Shown: piece after piece, positions 25,856-34,991 of the stretch
Layout of the letters: each line of letters opens with the position of its first letter
Numbering within the stretch: position 1 is the stretch's first letter
From: Virgibacillus_R byunsanensis
GTDB taxonomy: Bacteria; Bacillota; Bacilli; Bacillales; Amphibacillaceae
Length of the DNA: 64,000 bases
Assembly: GCF_042675965.1 (NCBI RefSeq)
Contig: NZ_JBHTKJ010000074.1
Coordinates: forward strand, 1-64,000
Reading direction: 5' to 3'
Made by a program: the position numbers and the translations under genes
Notes under the pieces: generated by a model
Seen by the model: only the letters and a program-made list of their open reading frames with translations
The model's database searches: none
Told to the model about the DNA's origin: nothing

Positions 25856-26239
25856 TTCTTTGATTGAATTAACTGGTGTGTTATTACTATAAAACATGTC
25901 AACATCGTGATGAACAAACCTTTTTTCTCACTCACTGAAATGAAAAGGGAAGTTAGGCTAGGTCTTAACAAGATGTTTAGAAGGGGAACAATTCATCGCT
26001 TCGCTAAGTGAGTGAAGCGATACATAGGCCCTTGTAATGTTCTTTCGATAAAATTCCATCTAATATAATTTCCCTGAACCTCTTGAATTATTTCATTAAG
26101 TAATGTATTATTTAATTTCGTTCTTGATTAAGAATTTAATGTTAGTGTAATGGATAATTTTAATTCCATGTTCATATACATGATCTTGTATCTTGTTATA
26201 TTTAAAATGTTATATATAAACATAGGAGTAAATTAACTG
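25856..26239. other. Long leader region before the exopolysaccharide operon
   Basis: No gene is visible. The stretch is AT rich and contains one SinR-like inverted half-site pair at 26120-26135 (GTTCTTGATTAAGAAT). The length suits a complex regulatory region for a large operon. Confidence 0.5.
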
Positions 26240-26268
26240 TTGACTTGTTCTTTATAAAGAACTATACT
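26240..26268 (+). promoter_or_regulatory. Promoter of the exopolysaccharide operon
   Basis: TTGACT (26240-26245), a 17-bp spacer and TATACT (26263-26268) lie about 130 bp before the first gene. The spacer contains a perfect SinR-type palindrome (26247-26262), so a bound repressor would exclude RNA polymerase. Confidence 0.75.
26247..26262 (+). promoter_or_regulatory. SinR-type operator (perfect palindrome)
   Basis: GTTCTTTATAAAGAAC is a perfect 16-bp inverted repeat; each half is the GTTCTYT box known for B. subtilis SinR at epsA and tapA. A SinR homologue is encoded within this operon at 38549. Further imperfect pairs lie at 26120-26135, 26326-26341 and 27799-27814. Confidence 0.75.
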
Positions 26269-26325
26269 AAGAGATATATAATTTTCACGTGAATGAAAAT
26301 GAAAATGTATTTTTTTGAAATCAAT

Positions 26326-26341
26326 GTTCGTTATAAAGAAT
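26326..26341 (+). promoter_or_regulatory. Secondary SinR-like site
   Basis: GTTCGTTATAAAGAAT is one mismatch per half away from the perfect operator 79 bp upstream. It lies in the 5' leader of the first eps gene. Confidence 0.5.
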
Positions 26342-26398
26342 AAAATGTGAGTTTTTGAATACAGTTATTACATCCCAATAGAATAAAAGGTGATTCTA

Positions 26399-27130
26399 AT
26401 GAGAGATCGAAATAAAGACCGAAACATTGGATATAGAAGTTCTAAAGAAGTTAATCTGAAGGACTATTTCGAGGTCATTAAAAAAAGACTGTGGATTATA
26501 GTCCTGATTACAATAATCTGTACAACGGCTGGTTATTATTATAGCAATATGAATAATATACTACTTTATCAAACCTACACGAGAATTATTTTAGGAGCAG
26601 AAGGTGATATGAAAACACTGATGGTTATGATTAAAGATCCCATTATTATGGAGAAGGTGAAAGAAGACTTGCAGCTATCTAAATCTCCCGGAAGTATCGC
26701 AAATCAAATTGAGGTGGCGAGAGTGGAAGATTCGCAAGTGGTAAGAATTTCTGTTATTGATAGTGATCCAAAGCTTGCAATGGACATTGCCAATGCAACT
26801 GCAGCTTCATTTAAAAGTGAAATTTCAACCATTCTTGATTTTGATGAAGTTCAACTGCTGTCATCAGCCGTAGAAAGCACAGTCCCTATTAATGAGGGGA
26901 CAAATCGTACAACAATTATTGCCTTAGTATTCGGTCTAATAACTGGAATTGGGTTGGTGTTTTTACTGGACAGTTTAGATGGAACAGTAAGAAAAGAAAG
27001 CGAAGTGGAAGAACTGCTAGGCGTTCCTGTAATAGGGGTTATTTCGAATATGAATAAGCAAAAGTATGCCACAAAAAAAAACAAACAAAGAGAAGTGAAA
27101 ATAAGGAGTGAGACGGTTGATATTAAATAG
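26399..27130 (+). CDS. epsA: EpsA/Wzz-type chain-length protein, tyrosine-kinase modulator
   Basis: 243-aa membrane protein of the Wzz/CapA family. The N-terminal cytoplasmic part (VNLKDYFEVIKKRLWII) runs into a first membrane span (about 31-50), then an extracytoplasmic domain with the coil-forming region, and a second span (TTIIALVFGLITGIGLVFLLDSL, about 180-202). The cytoplasmic tail would activate the partner kinase. ATG 26399 sits 8 nt after AAAAGG. The kinase gene overlaps its end by 14 nt. It is the first gene of the operon and likely sets polymer length with EpsB and EpsG. Confidence 0.9.
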   Translation: MRDRNKDRNIGYRSSKEVNLKDYFEVIKKRLWIIVLITIICTTAGYYYSNMNNILLYQTYTRIILGAEGDMKTLMVMIKDPIIMEKVKEDLQLSKSPGSIANQIEVARVEDSQVVRISVIDSDPKLAMDIANATAASFKSEISTILDFDEVQLLSSAVESTVPINEGTNRTTIIALVFGLITGIGLVFLLDSLDGTVRKESEVEELLGVPVIGVISNMNKQKYATKKNKQREVKIRSETVDIK

Positions 27131-27776
27131 AAGGAGTAATGCGGTTTACTTAAAAAAAAGAAACCTGATCACGTACTCGAATTCAGATTCCATTATTTCT
27201 GATCAGTTTAGAACTATACGTGCAAATATTAAGTTTCTGACTGGTGACAATGATAATCGTATTTTTCTTATTACCTCACCAGGTGCTGGAGAAGGGAAAT
27301 CAACTACTATAGCAAATTTGGCCGTGTCTATGGCTCAGCAAAAAGAAAAAGTATTATTGATCGACGCCAACTTAAGAGAACCGTTTATTCATAGTATTTT
27401 TAAAATCCCTAACGATGTTGGTGTAACAAATATACTCGAAGAAAAAGTATCTCTTGAAGAAGCGATCTATCACACTGGTATTGGTAAATTAGACATCTTA
27501 ACAAGTGGTTCAACGATATATAATCCTGCTGAGGTCTTAGGGAATGAGGTAATGACCCAGGTTCTAAAAGCTGTAAGTATGACTTATGATACGGTGCTAA
27601 TCGATGCACCTACCATTTTAGAATCTACAGAGACAAGAATTTTAGCTAATCAATGTGATGGGGTGGTATTAGTTTTAAAACGAGGAAAAACTTCATTAGA
27701 AAAAGCGGATGAAGCTAGAAGAGTTTTAGAGCTTTCACAAGCAAACCTGGTTGGAGCAATAATCAATCATAAGTAA
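27117..27776 (+). CDS. epsB: EpsB-type protein tyrosine kinase (BY-kinase)
   Basis: 219-aa cytoplasmic P-loop kinase. Walker A is SPGAGEGKST (about 58-67), Walker A' is VLLIDANLREP and Walker B is VLIDAPTI, the layout of CapB/YwqD-type BY-kinases. The C-terminus ends ...VGAIINHK without the usual tyrosine cluster, so autophosphorylation would need other tyrosines. TTG 27117 is preferred because AAGGAG lies 8 nt upstream; GTG 27108 overlaps that site. It works with the modulator encoded just before it. Confidence 0.9.
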   Translation: MILNRRSNAVYLKKRNLITYSNSDSIISDQFRTIRANIKFLTGDNDNRIFLITSPGAGEGKSTTIANLAVSMAQQKEKVLLIDANLREPFIHSIFKIPNDVGVTNILEEKVSLEEAIYHTGIGKLDILTSGSTIYNPAEVLGNEVMTQVLKAVSMTYDTVLIDAPTILESTETRILANQCDGVVLVLKRGKTSLEKADEARRVLELSQANLVGAIINHK

Positions 27777-27798
27777 TGCCGTTTTTTTTACATATATC

Positions 27799-27814
27799 GT
27801 TCTTTATTAAGAAT
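27799..27814 (+). promoter_or_regulatory. Internal SinR-like inverted repeat
   Basis: GTTCTTTATTAAGAAT lies between epsB and the EAR-like RNA. One half is a perfect GTTCTTT, the other has one mismatch. It could be a second control point inside the operon. Confidence 0.45.
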
Positions 27815-27830
27815 TTAAGTAATTCTCTAT

Positions 27831-27950
27831 GGTGATGCCTACTTGCCATTATCGATGTAGGCACTCGGTCATGCTGTGGGTTTAACCAATTTGAACCTTA
27901 GACGCTAGTCGTCGGTAGTGTGGTGTGAGGGCGGGTTGAATGCCCATTTA
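27831..27950 (+). ncRNA. EAR-like (eps-associated RNA) processive antitermination element
   Basis: The 211-bp gap between epsB and epsC is non-coding and highly structured. TGCCTAC (27836-27842) pairs with GTAGGCA (27857-27863), and GGGC (27929-27932) pairs with GCCC (27942-27945), with G/C-rich sequence between them that is unlike the AT-rich surroundings. In B. subtilis the EAR element sits at exactly this place and lets RNA polymerase read through terminators in the long eps operon. The GGTGATGCCTACTT start fits my memory of EAR; no covariance search was done. Confidence 0.7.
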
Positions 27951-27988
27951 CATAACTTTTACTAAAATTCGAGGGAAGGAGGAAATGT

Positions 27989-29815
27989 ATGACTTATCGA
28001 CAAAGGTTATCATTATTTATTGTTATTGATTCGTGTATTGTACTTACAGCAATATTTATTAGCAGTTTTCTTGTTAATGCAACTATTCATGTTGTTACTA
28101 TTCCAATTATCATAACCTCCGCAGCAATCATACTAAGTCACCATTTATTTTCTTTAAAATATAAACTTTATAAAAAGATTTGGGAGTATGCGAGTACGAA
28201 AGAATTATTAATCATATTTAAAATAGTTTCTTACTCTATTTTAGCTACAACCTTGCTTCAGTTCATCTTTTTACAAGAAGTATTTTTCCGATTACTAGGG
28301 GTAACGTGGTTGCTTCACATGTTTTTAATCGGTGGGTCACGATTCGTATGGAGATTGTACCGAGATTCCATTATGAATAAGCAAGATAATAAAATACGGA
28401 CATTAATAATTGGCGCCGGTTCTGCTGGGACTATGGTTGCTAGACAGTTAATGAAAAATAATGAGAGTAATCTCATACCTGTTGCTTTTATAGATGACGA
28501 TATGAAAAAACATCATCTGGATCTGTTTGGCTTACCTGTAGTTGGGGGAGTCAATGAAATAGCAAAGTGTGTTGAGGATTATAAAATCGATAACATCATC
28601 ATTTCTATTCCATCACTTCGAAAAAAGAAATTAAATATCATATTTCAAGAGTGTGCGAAAACAAAAGCGCAAACAAAAATTCTTCCGTTATTAGAAGATT
28701 TAATAACAGGTAAAATTTCAGTCAGTCAATTTCGTGATGTTCAGGTGGAAGATCTTCTTGGCAGAGACCCTGTTGATATGGATATCAACACCATTTCAGA
28801 ATATATCACCAAAAAGGTTGTTTTAGTAACGGGTGCTGGTGGATCTATTGGATCAGAAATTGCTAGACAACTTTCTGAATTTAGGCCGAATCAGCTTATT
28901 CTACTAGGACACGGGGAGAACAGTATTTATACGATTGAGATGGAATTAAAAGATAGGTTTAAAAATAGTGACATTGAATTTATAACAGAGATTGCTGATG
29001 TACAGGATTTGAAAAAAATGATGCGTGTTATGCAAAACTATAAACCTGATGTGATCTACCATGCTGCCGCCCATAAACATGTTCCTCTTATGGAACGTAA
29101 TCCAGAAGAAGCCGTTAAGAATAATATTATCGGATCCATGAATGTAGCCAAGGCTGCAAGCTGGAATAACGTAGATACCTTTGTAATGGTTTCAACGGAT
29201 AAGGCAGTTAATCCAACAAGTGTTATGGGGGCATCAAAAAGACTTGCAGAAATGGTTATTCAGAATATGGATAACAATAGTAAGACAAATTTTGTTGCCG
29301 TTCGTTTTGGAAATGTATTAGGAAGTCGTGGAAGTGTTATCCCTTTATTTAAAAAGCAAATTGAAAAAGGTGGGCCAGTGACCGTAACACATCCAGATAT
29401 GGTTCGCTATTTTATGACCATTCCAGAAGCATCTCGTTTAGTCATTCAAGCAGGTGCGTTTGCTAAAGGCGGGGAGATTTTTGTTCTTGATATGGGAGAC
29501 CCAGTGAAAATAGTAGAACTTGCAAAAAACTTAATCAAACTGTCTGGAAATTCACTTGAAGAAATTGGATTAGAATTTACGGGAATAAGACCTGGTGAAA
29601 AGCTGTTTGAAGAATTGTTAAAAGATAACGAAGTACAAAAGCAACAAGTGTACCCTAAAATTTATATCGGAAAGACAACAGAGCTTTACATAGAGGATAT
29701 TGAAAAAATTATATCCACTTATGCCAACTTGGACAGGGATACCCTCAGAGAATACTTACTCAGCTTAGCTAATAACGGTGTAATTAAGCAGCCCGAAAAG
29801 GTAATGACTATATAA
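27989..29815 (+). CDS. epsC: UDP-GlcNAc-type 4,6-dehydratase, EpsC/PglF/CapD family
   Basis: 608-aa membrane-bound nucleotide-sugar dehydratase. Four N-terminal membrane spans (about 10-118) precede a first nucleotide-binding domain (TLIIGAGSAGTMVARQL, about 136) and a catalytic SDR domain (VVLVTGAGGSIGSEIARQL, about 280). The active site reads STDKAVNPTSVMGASKR; Met in place of the SDR Tyr (MxxxK) is normal for the PglF/FlaA1 group. It should make UDP-4-keto-6-deoxy-GlcNAc, which EpsN and EpsM convert to a bacillosamine-type sugar. GGAAGGAGG precedes ATG 27989. Confidence 0.93.
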   Translation: MTYRQRLSLFIVIDSCIVLTAIFISSFLVNATIHVVTIPIIITSAAIILSHHLFSLKYKLYKKIWEYASTKELLIIFKIVSYSILATTLLQFIFLQEVFFRLLGVTWLLHMFLIGGSRFVWRLYRDSIMNKQDNKIRTLIIGAGSAGTMVARQLMKNNESNLIPVAFIDDDMKKHHLDLFGLPVVGGVNEIAKCVEDYKIDNIIISIPSLRKKKLNIIFQECAKTKAQTKILPLLEDLITGKISVSQFRDVQVEDLLGRDPVDMDINTISEYITKKVVLVTGAGGSIGSEIARQLSEFRPNQLILLGHGENSIYTIEMELKDRFKNSDIEFITEIADVQDLKKMMRVMQNYKPDVIYHAAAHKHVPLMERNPEEAVKNNIIGSMNVAKAASWNNVDTFVMVSTDKAVNPTSVMGASKRLAEMVIQNMDNNSKTNFVAVRFGNVLGSRGSVIPLFKKQIEKGGPVTVTHPDMVRYFMTIPEASRLVIQAGAFAKGGEIFVLDMGDPVKIVELAKNLIKLSGNSLEEIGLEFTGIRPGEKLFEELLKDNEVQKQQVYPKIYIGKTTELYIEDIEKIISTYANLDRDTLREYLLSLANNGVIKQPEKVMTI

Positions 29816-29836
29816 GATAAAGAGGTGAGAAATACA

Positions 29837-30715
29837 ATGAAAGTAAAAAAAGCTATTATACCTGCAGCTGGATTAGGAACCAGGTTTCTCCCAGCAACAA
29901 AGGCAATGCCAAAAGAAATGTTACCCATTGTTGATAAGCCAACGATTCAATACATTGTGGAAGAGGCAATTGAATCAGGTATTGAAGACATTATCATTGT
30001 CACGGGTAAAGGAAAGCGAGCAATAGAGGATCACTTTGATAACTCGTTTGAATTGGAACAGAATTTACTCAATAAAGGAAAATTGGATCTATTAAGTGAG
30101 GTACAAAAATCTTCAAAAATGGTAGACATTCATTACATTCGTCAAAAAGAGCCAATGGGATTAGGTCACGCTATTTGGTGTGCACGTAAATTTATTGGAA
30201 ATGAACCGTTTGCAGTACTTCTGGGAGATGACATTGTAGAAGCTCAAACACCATGCTTAAAGCAGTTAATGGATCAGTATAATCGATATAATGCCTCGAT
30301 CTTGGGCGTACAAACGGTGAAAGATAGAGAGGTATCTAGATATGGAATTGTTGATGGAAGCCCTGTAAAAGAAAATGTGTACAATGTTCATCATTTAGTT
30401 GAAAAACCAAAACTGGAAGTATCCCCATCAAATCTAGCTATTTTGGGACGATATATTCTGAGTCCAAAGATATTTGATATATTGAGTACGCAAACACCAG
30501 GTGCTGGAGATGAAATTCAATTAACAGATGCCATAGCTGAGCTTAACAACTATGAGGCAGTCTATGCGTATGAATTTGAAGGCAAACGTTACGATGTCGG
30601 CGAGAAAATGGGTTTTATTCAAACTACCATTGAATTAGCTTTGAAACGCGAGGATCTAAGAAAAGAATTATTAGATTATCTATCGTTTGTAGTCGAGACC
30701 GAATTGACTAAATAG
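29837..30715 (+). CDS. galU: UTP-glucose-1-phosphate uridylyltransferase
   Basis: 292-aa cytoplasmic enzyme making UDP-glucose. The N-terminal nucleotide-binding signature is PAAGLGTRFLPATKAMPKEMLP, followed by VDKPTIQYIVEEA, LGHAIWCARKF, LLGDDIV and YDVGEKMGF, all typical for GalU/GtaB. ATG 29837 is chosen over GTG 29825 because AAAGAGGTGAG lies just before it. With GalE downstream it supplies UDP-Glc and UDP-Gal to the glycosyltransferases of this cluster. B. subtilis eps itself has no galU, so this is an expanded version. Confidence 0.95.
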   Translation: MKVKKAIIPAAGLGTRFLPATKAMPKEMLPIVDKPTIQYIVEEAIESGIEDIIIVTGKGKRAIEDHFDNSFELEQNLLNKGKLDLLSEVQKSSKMVDIHYIRQKEPMGLGHAIWCARKFIGNEPFAVLLGDDIVEAQTPCLKQLMDQYNRYNASILGVQTVKDREVSRYGIVDGSPVKENVYNVHHLVEKPKLEVSPSNLAILGRYILSPKIFDILSTQTPGAGDEIQLTDAIAELNNYEAVYAYEFEGKRYDVGEKMGFIQTTIELALKREDLRKELLDYLSFVVETELTK

Positions 30716-30731
30716 AATATAGAAAGGTGAT

Positions 30732-31886
30732 ATGATGGCCAATAAAATTCTGTACTGTGCAACCGTTGACTACCATTTTAAAGCTTTTCATTTACCTTAT
30801 ATGAAATGGTTTAAAGAACAAGGTTGGGACGTTGATGTTGTTGCATCAGGTCATATACATTTGCCTTTTACAGATAATAAGTACAACATTCCCATACAGC
30901 GATCACCATTTAATCGATGTAACATAAAAGCATATAAACAGTTAAAACACATTATAAATCAGAACAATTATTCTATCATCCATTGTCACACACCTTTAGG
31001 AGGTGTATTGGCGCGTTTAGCTGCAAAAGAAGCTAGAAAACGAGGAACAAAAGTGATTTACACAGCACATGGTTTTCATTTTTGTAAAGGTTCCTCCTTG
31101 ATCAATTGGCTTATTTATTATCCAACTGAGAGACTTTTATCTCGTTACACGGATAGTCTAATAACCATCAATCAAGAAGACTACAACATAGCCAGAAAAC
31201 ATCGATTTAAAGCAAAAATAATTGAACAAGTTCATGGAGTAGGAGTAAATATTGGGAAATTTAAGCCGGTTACCCAAAATAAAAAAAGGCAATTGAAAGA
31301 GTCATTTGGCTATAAAGCTGATGACTTTTTGTTATTTAATGCGGCGGAATTTAACAAGAATAAAAATCAGCAATTTCTTATTCACTCTTTATCATTAATA
31401 AAAGAAGAAGTTCCACATGCAAAATTGTTGCTTGCTGGAGAAGGAGCTTTATTGGAAAGCAGTAAAGAGCTTGCTAGTCGTCTTGGTATTAGTCATATGG
31501 TTGATTTCCTAGGTTTCCGAAAGGACATAGATTTCCTGTTGCCAATGTGTGACATGGCAGTTGCATCAAGTTTTAGAGAAGGGCTTCCTGTTAATATCAT
31601 GGAGGCGATGGCATGTGGATTACCAGTGGTGGCGGTTGATAATAGAGGCCACAGAGAACTGGTTCAAAATAATAAAACGGGTTGGGTATTGCCTTTTGAT
31701 CCTGAAGCATTTGCTAATAAAATAATAGTACTTGCCAATGCAGTAGATATGAAAAACCAACTTGGCCAAAACGGACGTGATTTGATCGTTTCAACTTACA
31801 GTACAAATAAGGTACTACTTGAAAAAAGTAAAATTTATAAATCGTATATGAAAGAACAGGAGGAAGCGATGTGGGCAGCCCATTAA
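30732..31886 (+). CDS. epsD: Glycosyltransferase family 4, EpsD-like
   Basis: 384-aa GT-B enzyme. The N-terminus ILYCATVDYHFKAFHLPYMKWFKEQGWDVDVVASG and the IIHCHTPLGGVLARLAA segment are those of EpsD-type transferases. The donor-binding C-terminal half has LLLAGEGALL and the ExFREGLPVNIMEAMACGLPVVAVDNRGHREL region (about 283-312) with the EX7E pattern. It presumably adds a hexose to the lipid-linked repeat at the inner membrane face. GAAAGG precedes ATG 30732, and the next gene overlaps its end by 16 nt. Confidence 0.88.
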   Translation: MMANKILYCATVDYHFKAFHLPYMKWFKEQGWDVDVVASGHIHLPFTDNKYNIPIQRSPFNRCNIKAYKQLKHIINQNNYSIIHCHTPLGGVLARLAAKEARKRGTKVIYTAHGFHFCKGSSLINWLIYYPTERLLSRYTDSLITINQEDYNIARKHRFKAKIIEQVHGVGVNIGKFKPVTQNKKRQLKESFGYKADDFLLFNAAEFNKNKNQQFLIHSLSLIKEEVPHAKLLLAGEGALLESSKELASRLGISHMVDFLGFRKDIDFLLPMCDMAVASSFREGLPVNIMEAMACGLPVVAVDNRGHRELVQNNKTGWVLPFDPEAFANKIIVLANAVDMKNQLGQNGRDLIVSTYSTNKVLLEKSKIYKSYMKEQEEAMWAAH

Positions 31887-32989
31887 GAATATTACATGTG
31901 GTAGTCAATATGAATCGGGGTGGTGCCGAAACACTCATTATGAACTTGTATCGAAACATGGATCGATCAAAGGTTCAATTTGATTTTCTGACATGTAAAG
32001 AAGGAGTCTTCGATGCAGAAATTTTAAAAATGGGTGGAAAATTGTATCGAATACCTTATGTTACAGAAGCGGGCCATTTCGGTTTTAATCGTGCTCTAAC
32101 ACAATTTTTAAAGATGCATACAGAATATAAAATAATTCACTCTCACATGGATAAAATGAGTGGATTCGTACTCCGGGCGGCTAGGAAAGCAAGTGTTCCA
32201 GTAAGAATAGCACATAGTCATAATACAGAAAGTGAGGGAGGAATTGCATCCAAAACATATAAATGGTATGCAGGTAATTATATAACTTCACATGCAACCC
32301 ACTTTTATGCCTGTTCAAATGCTGCAGCTGAGTGGCTATATAAAAATAAATCTAATAAAGCCTTCATTCTTAAAAATGGAATTGAAACAGATAAATTTCA
32401 GTTTTCTGAAAGAACACGTAATTCTATTCGAAGTGAATTGAAACTTGAAGAGGATACATTTGTGTTAGGAAACGTCGGGAGGTTTGCACAACAAAAAAAT
32501 CATTTATTCCTATTAGATATATTTGCAGACTTAACAAAAAAACTACCAAATGCTTACCTGCTATTAGCTGGAGATGGGATATTAAGACGTAAGATTGAGG
32601 AGAAGATAAAAGCATTAAAACTGGATGAGAAAGTAAAATTGCTTGGAGTAAGAGAAGATATGAATGCTGTACTTCACGCCATGGATTTAGTTGTTTTTCC
32701 ATCCTTGCATGAAGGTTTACCAGTCACCTTAATAGAAGCACAAGGTGCAGGGCTACCATGTTTGATTTCCGATACGATAACGAAGGAAGTGGATATGGGA
32801 GCTGGACTTGTGGAACATCTTCCATTAACGGATACGGCTTTATGGGTGGAGCGAATTATCAGGATACAAAACGATATTCAACCAAGAAATATAGCTAATC
32901 AAGCATTATCTAAAAAAGGCTATGATATACGAAATACTGCTGAGAAAACGCAAACCACCTATTTATCATTAGGAGAAAAAGTTATATGA
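31871..32989 (+). CDS. epsF: Glycosyltransferase family 4, EpsF-like
   Basis: 372-aa GT-B enzyme beginning LRILHVVVNMNRGGAETLIMNLYRNMDRSKVQFDFL, the EpsF-type start. The donor site is HEGLPVTLIEAQGAGLPCLISD (about 280-300), and GRFAQQKNHLFLLD marks the second Rossmann domain. It starts with GTG 31871 after AGGAGG, inside the end of the previous gene. A closely similar protein is encoded at 38921. Confidence 0.88.
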   Translation: MGSPLRILHVVVNMNRGGAETLIMNLYRNMDRSKVQFDFLTCKEGVFDAEILKMGGKLYRIPYVTEAGHFGFNRALTQFLKMHTEYKIIHSHMDKMSGFVLRAARKASVPVRIAHSHNTESEGGIASKTYKWYAGNYITSHATHFYACSNAAAEWLYKNKSNKAFILKNGIETDKFQFSERTRNSIRSELKLEEDTFVLGNVGRFAQQKNHLFLLDIFADLTKKLPNAYLLLAGDGILRRKIEEKIKALKLDEKVKLLGVREDMNAVLHAMDLVVFPSLHEGLPVTLIEAQGAGLPCLISDTITKEVDMGAGLVEHLPLTDTALWVERIIRIQNDIQPRNIANQALSKKGYDIRNTAEKTQTTYLSLGEKVI

Positions 32990-33879
32990 AAAAGTTAACG
33001 GTATTCACACCAACCTATAACCGAGCTTATTGTCTTCATACCTGTTACGAAAGTTTAAAAAGCCAATCATGCAACGATTTTATCTGGTTGATTATCGATG
33101 ACGGTTCTACAGATGAAACGGGAGAGATGGTAAGAAGATGGATAGTTGAGAACATAATAGAAATACACTATTATCGGCAGAACAATCAGGGAATGCATGG
33201 AGCACATAACACCGCATACGAACTGATTAATACTGAACTAAACGTTTGTATTGATTCAGATGATTATATGCCAGATGATGCTGTAGAAAAAATAGTAACA
33301 TTTTGGAGTAAATATGGAAGTGATAAGGTCAGTGGGATTATAGGACTCGATTCGGATACGGAAAATAGAGTAATTGGAACTAGATTGCCAGATGATAGAA
33401 AAAGGTCTACCTTATTTGATCTGTATAACAAACATAATGTAACTGGTGATAAAAAATTGGTGTATCGTACAGCGTTAACGAAGAAGTATCCATACCCAAT
33501 CTTTTCAAATGAAAAATACGTAGGGCTAGCTTATAAGTATTATATGCTTGATCGGGATTATGAAATGCTTTTGATGAATGAGGTTTTATGCTGTGTGGAG
33601 TACCTGCAAGATGGTTCTTCTCTTAACATGCTTCATCAGTATAAGAGAAACCCAAATGGTTTTAGTTTCTATCGTAAGGAATTGATGAAGTTACCATTTG
33701 CAAGTAGTTTATTCAAATTTAGGCAAGCAATACATTACGTATCTAGTAGTCTATTGAGCAGAAACTCATCCTTTTTACAAGAGACACCAAGTAAAGTGCT
33801 TACCATTCCAGCACTTCCATTAGGATTAATATTATATGTATATATAGCAATGAAAACCAGGACAGTTCATGTGTCCTGA
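32986..33879 (+). CDS. Glycosyltransferase family 2
   Basis: 297-aa GT-A enzyme. The N-terminus LTVFTPTYNRAYCLHTCYESLKSQ and the motifs IIDDGSTDET and CIDSDDYMPDDAV (metal-binding DxD-like) are typical. The centre carries GMHGAHNTAY instead of the usual GxxxARN. It overlaps the preceding gene by 4 nt. The acceptor and sugar are unknown. Confidence 0.88.
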   Translation: MKKLTVFTPTYNRAYCLHTCYESLKSQSCNDFIWLIIDDGSTDETGEMVRRWIVENIIEIHYYRQNNQGMHGAHNTAYELINTELNVCIDSDDYMPDDAVEKIVTFWSKYGSDKVSGIIGLDSDTENRVIGTRLPDDRKRSTLFDLYNKHNVTGDKKLVYRTALTKKYPYPIFSNEKYVGLAYKYYMLDRDYEMLLMNEVLCCVEYLQDGSSLNMLHQYKRNPNGFSFYRKELMKLPFASSLFKFRQAIHYVSSSLLSRNSSFLQETPSKVLTIPALPLGLILYVYIAMKTRTVHVS

Positions 33880-33907
33880 TTTTTTACCACCGAAAGGGAC
33901 ATAGCCA

Positions 33908-34975
33908 ATGACTATACTCTGGATTAACCTTGCTGTTGTATTTGGTAGTTCATTTTTAGCCAGACATTTTGCATCACCTCGGTCATTACAAGACTATAAA
34001 AAACCTAATATGTTTTTAATAATTAGTTCTATGACAACTTTAGTGTTAGTATCCGGTCTCAGGTCAAACATTGGAGATACTTATTTTTATAAGCATGCCT
34101 ATGAAGTAAGTGATTTTAGTTGGGAATACATCCTTTCTCAAAAGGATATTGGATTTGGCATTCTTCAAATGGTTCTAAAAAACTATGTTTCAGAAGATCC
34201 ACAAATTTTGCTATTCATTACAGCATTGATTACCAATACGCTTATAGTTATCGTTTTTTACAACTACTCCAGAATGATCGAACTAAGTCTATACGTTTAT
34301 ATAACAGGTGGTTTATTTTTAGTTTCCATGAATGGGATTAGACAGGCACTTGCAGCAGCGATTGCATTCACAGCTATAAAATACTTAATTGAAGGTAAAT
34401 TTCTAGGATACTTTCTAGTCATCGTATTTGCATCTTTATTTCATCAAAGTGCACTAATCTTATTACCAATATATTTCCTAGTAAGATTCCAGGCATGGTC
34501 AAAGGCTACTGTGGCACTACTTGTTCTTTCAGTAGTTATTGTCATAGGATTTGAGCAATTTACGGCGGTTTTATTTACAGCATTAGAGGATACACAGTAT
34601 GGACACTACGACACCTTTACCGAAGGCGGTGCGAATTTTCTCAGGGTTGCCGTCACGTCTGTTCCGGTAATTATTGCCTATTTAGGCAGAGAGAAATTAA
34701 AGCGACTATTTCCAGATAGCGATTATATTGTAAATATGGCATTAATAGGTTTTATGTTTATGATCATATCGACACAAAATTGGATCTTTGCCAGATTTTC
34801 TATTTACTTTGAACTGTATCAGTTGATCCTTCTTTCGTGGATTGTAAAGGTGTTTAGAGAAAGAGATCAAAAGCTTGTTTATTTTGGCATTATCGTTTGT
34901 TATTTTGCTTATTATTACTTTGAAAATGTTATGACACTCAATATTTTATATAAAAGTGATTATTTATTCTGGTAA
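33908..34975 (+). CDS. epsG: EpsG family polysaccharide polymerase
   Basis: 355-aa multi-pass membrane protein (about 10 spans). SGLRSNIGDTYFYKHAYE (about 48-65), WEYILSQKDIGFGILQMVLK and FLVSMNGIRQALAAAIAF (about 138-155), FASLFHQSALILLPIYF are the EpsG/Wzy-like conserved blocks, with loop arginines proposed to be catalytic in this family. It would polymerise the repeating unit on the outer face of the membrane. The gene order between glycosyltransferases and sugar genes follows B. subtilis. Confidence 0.9.
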   Translation: MTILWINLAVVFGSSFLARHFASPRSLQDYKKPNMFLIISSMTTLVLVSGLRSNIGDTYFYKHAYEVSDFSWEYILSQKDIGFGILQMVLKNYVSEDPQILLFITALITNTLIVIVFYNYSRMIELSLYVYITGGLFLVSMNGIRQALAAAIAFTAIKYLIEGKFLGYFLVIVFASLFHQSALILLPIYFLVRFQAWSKATVALLVLSVVIVIGFEQFTAVLFTALEDTQYGHYDTFTEGGANFLRVAVTSVPVIIAYLGREKLKRLFPDSDYIVNMALIGFMFMIISTQNWIFARFSIYFELYQLILLSWIVKVFRERDQKLVYFGIIVCYFAYYYFENVMTLNILYKSDYLFW

Positions 34976-34991
34976 TGAAAGGAGGTCAAGT

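Noticed and set aside
34120..34341. 73-aa plus-strand frame within the EpsG gene
   Set aside because: Alternative frame of a clear membrane protein gene with no ribosome site.
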